Source: an uncultured Pseudomonadota bacterium
GTDB lineage: Bacteria > SAR324 > NAC60-12
Assembly: GCA_913056375.1 (NCBI GenBank)
Contig: CAJXNF010000015.1
Location: 1-19,131 of the forward strand
Length of the DNA: 19,131 nucleotides
Reading direction: 5' to 3'
Shown: positions 17,967 through 19,131 of the stretch, piece after piece
How the letters are laid out: the number at the start of each line of letters is the position of its first letter
Position numbering within the stretch: position 1 is the first letter of the stretch
Notes under the pieces: model-generated
Database searches by the model: none
What the model was told of the DNA's origin: nothing
Seen by the model: the letters and a program-made list of their open reading frames with translations, nothing else
Program-made: the position numbers and the translations under genes

Positions 17967-19131
17967 ACGGGACGGCCAGGCGGTTGTCAACTTCTGTACC
18001 ATATCCCTTTAAGTGTTCGGCCTCTGGTTGAGGGCTTTACGAAAAAGGAGATGTTCCCTGTCTTAGAAGGCAGCTCAGAGGAGGTGAAGGTTAGATACAA
18101 AGGCTGCTACTCCGTTATCCCCGGTTCCATCCATCCCGGAACCAAAAAGCCTTACGAATGGCTGAACTACAACGAGGGCCAAGTCGCAATCGCTCCGGGT
18201 TGGCTTATCGACTTCATGCTTGCTCATGTCGAAAAACCGAAGGAGCACAGCAGTTTTATTCCCCAGTCCTTCTATGAGCGGCAGGACGCCAGCACCGATT
18301 TCACATATCGGCAGATGCGTCGTCACTTCTTTATGGAAGGCGGGCTTCTGGAGAAACTCTTAGACACCGAAGGGGCATTCGAAGAGGTCTACAACGCTGA
18401 GGTTTGGGATTATCAGCCTCTTCAGGTTGAAAACGTTGAGAAAAGAACTCTTGTAGGGGGTTGTCCTTTCCATGACAGCAGCAGCGGAACCAGCTTCACC
18501 ATCTGGTCCGACAAGCTGAATTGGTATTGCCACAAGGAGGAAGTCGGTGGTGATGCGCTCCGTTTGCTCCATGCCTTGCGTGAACGAGACATCAATGCAG
18601 GTGATCCAAAACCTGTAGATCTACAGACCTATCTCCAAGAGATCGCGGACGTTGTCGGTGTTCGCTATCCAGAGGACTTCAAGGAGGTACAGAAGACCCA
18701 GGAGGTCAAAAAGTACGACCCGATCGAGGGTCCGTCGCTTCTGCAGGTTGCGCGGGAGATCATTGAGAAGTTCCCGAACCCGGCAGAGCAAGACCTCGAA
18801 CTGCTGCAGCTGGCGAATGATTACGGCGTCAGGAAGGATGCAGACCAGATTCGTTTGCTGCTCCAGGACGACGAGGACTTCAAACGTTCTGGTGACACTC
18901 TTGACTACCAGTCCCGTCAGGCACTGATCACCGGTACCGACTGGTTGATTCCAGACGTACTGAAGCGTCCATCCACTGTTTTGCTCCATGGCGACGGTGG
19001 TTGCGGCAAGTCACTGGCCTGTCAGGTGCTCGCAAAGCACATCGGCGAGGGGATCCCGTTCAAGGTCAGGGGTGCGGAGATGCCTGTGAAGTCAGGCCCC
19101 GTTCTCTGGTGCAACGCGGACCAGTCACTCG
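17967..19131 (+). CDS. Primase-polymerase/helicase remainder, runs off right edge
   Basis: Same frame as 17634-17966. It reads TGRPGGCQLLYHIP, YKGCYSVIPGSIHPGTKKPY (the third prim-pol block, in which Cys/Ser-V-x-P-x-S-x-H-P is typical), then a CHC2-like zinc finger (CPFHDSSSGTSFTIWSDKLN then WYCHKEEVGGDAL at 18462-18560), where the fourth ligand, usually Cys, is replaced by Glu. After a linker, LLHGDGGCGKSLACQVLAKH (from about 18981) is a Walker A of a RecA-like hexameric helicase (AAA_25 or RepA type). So the full gene is a PrimPol, zinc finger and helicase fusion, as in many phages and plasmids. The first ATG after the UGA is 18051, with AAGGAG directly adjacent, too close to be a good ribosome site. 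The C terminus lies outside the window. Confidence 0.75.

Overview
The window looks like part of a tailed double-stranded DNA phage (Caudoviricetes), most likely a cyanophage. The evidence is a packaging block (terminase small and large subunits and a DUF1073-type portal), a phage DNA-metabolism block (primase-polymerase with helicase motif, SSB-like protein, PD-(D/E)XK nuclease, ThyX, RusA, HNH), and between them a dense run of tiny genes of unknown function. The cyanobacterial host is an inference: the regulator-like protein at 16730-17497 resembles cyanobacterial proteins I recall, but no photosynthesis gene is visible.

Layout. 1-445 is an N-terminally truncated glucuronate isomerase (uxaC) reading frame, which is bacterial and out of place. 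About 428-560 is a junction. 547-4263 (minus) holds the truncated portal, two small proteins, TerL, TerS and three small genes. 4325-5663 (minus) is a coupled cassette of small genes closed by a terminator at 4520-4552. 5905-6987 is a DUF932 gene. 7175-9647 and 9667-11827 are runs of small genes, many joined by ATGA overlaps, including a GP88-family protein. 11852-12612 is about 760 bases without a convincing gene; it is rich in stems and ends in a terminator, and is a candidate large structured RNA. 12613-17497 (minus) holds the replication and nucleotide genes. From 17634 a plus-strand primase-polymerase runs off the right end and is interrupted by an in-frame UGA.

Regulation. Nine sites just upstream of minus-strand genes or operons carry a near-identical pyrimidine-rich leader (TCTCTCTCAC in the mRNA), often right after a hairpin or terminator-like stem, and usually without a Shine-Dalgarno sequence. 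Two of these belong to a 47-base duplicated module holding mutually exclusive stems. A 16-bp palindrome (CAACCT-N4-AGGTTG) occurs twice, far apart, in intergenic DNA. A small plus-strand RNA with its own terminator is likely upstream of the DUF932 gene.

Integrity. Three defects (truncated portal next to truncated uxaC, a UGA where Trp is expected in the primase, and a probable +1 frameshift near 14880-14916) could mean a decaying prophage, a chimeric or error-containing assembly, or in part true recoding. Many real genes here are shorter than 60 codons; I found them by reading frames and start/stop coupling. All identities rest on reading motifs by eye; no search was run.
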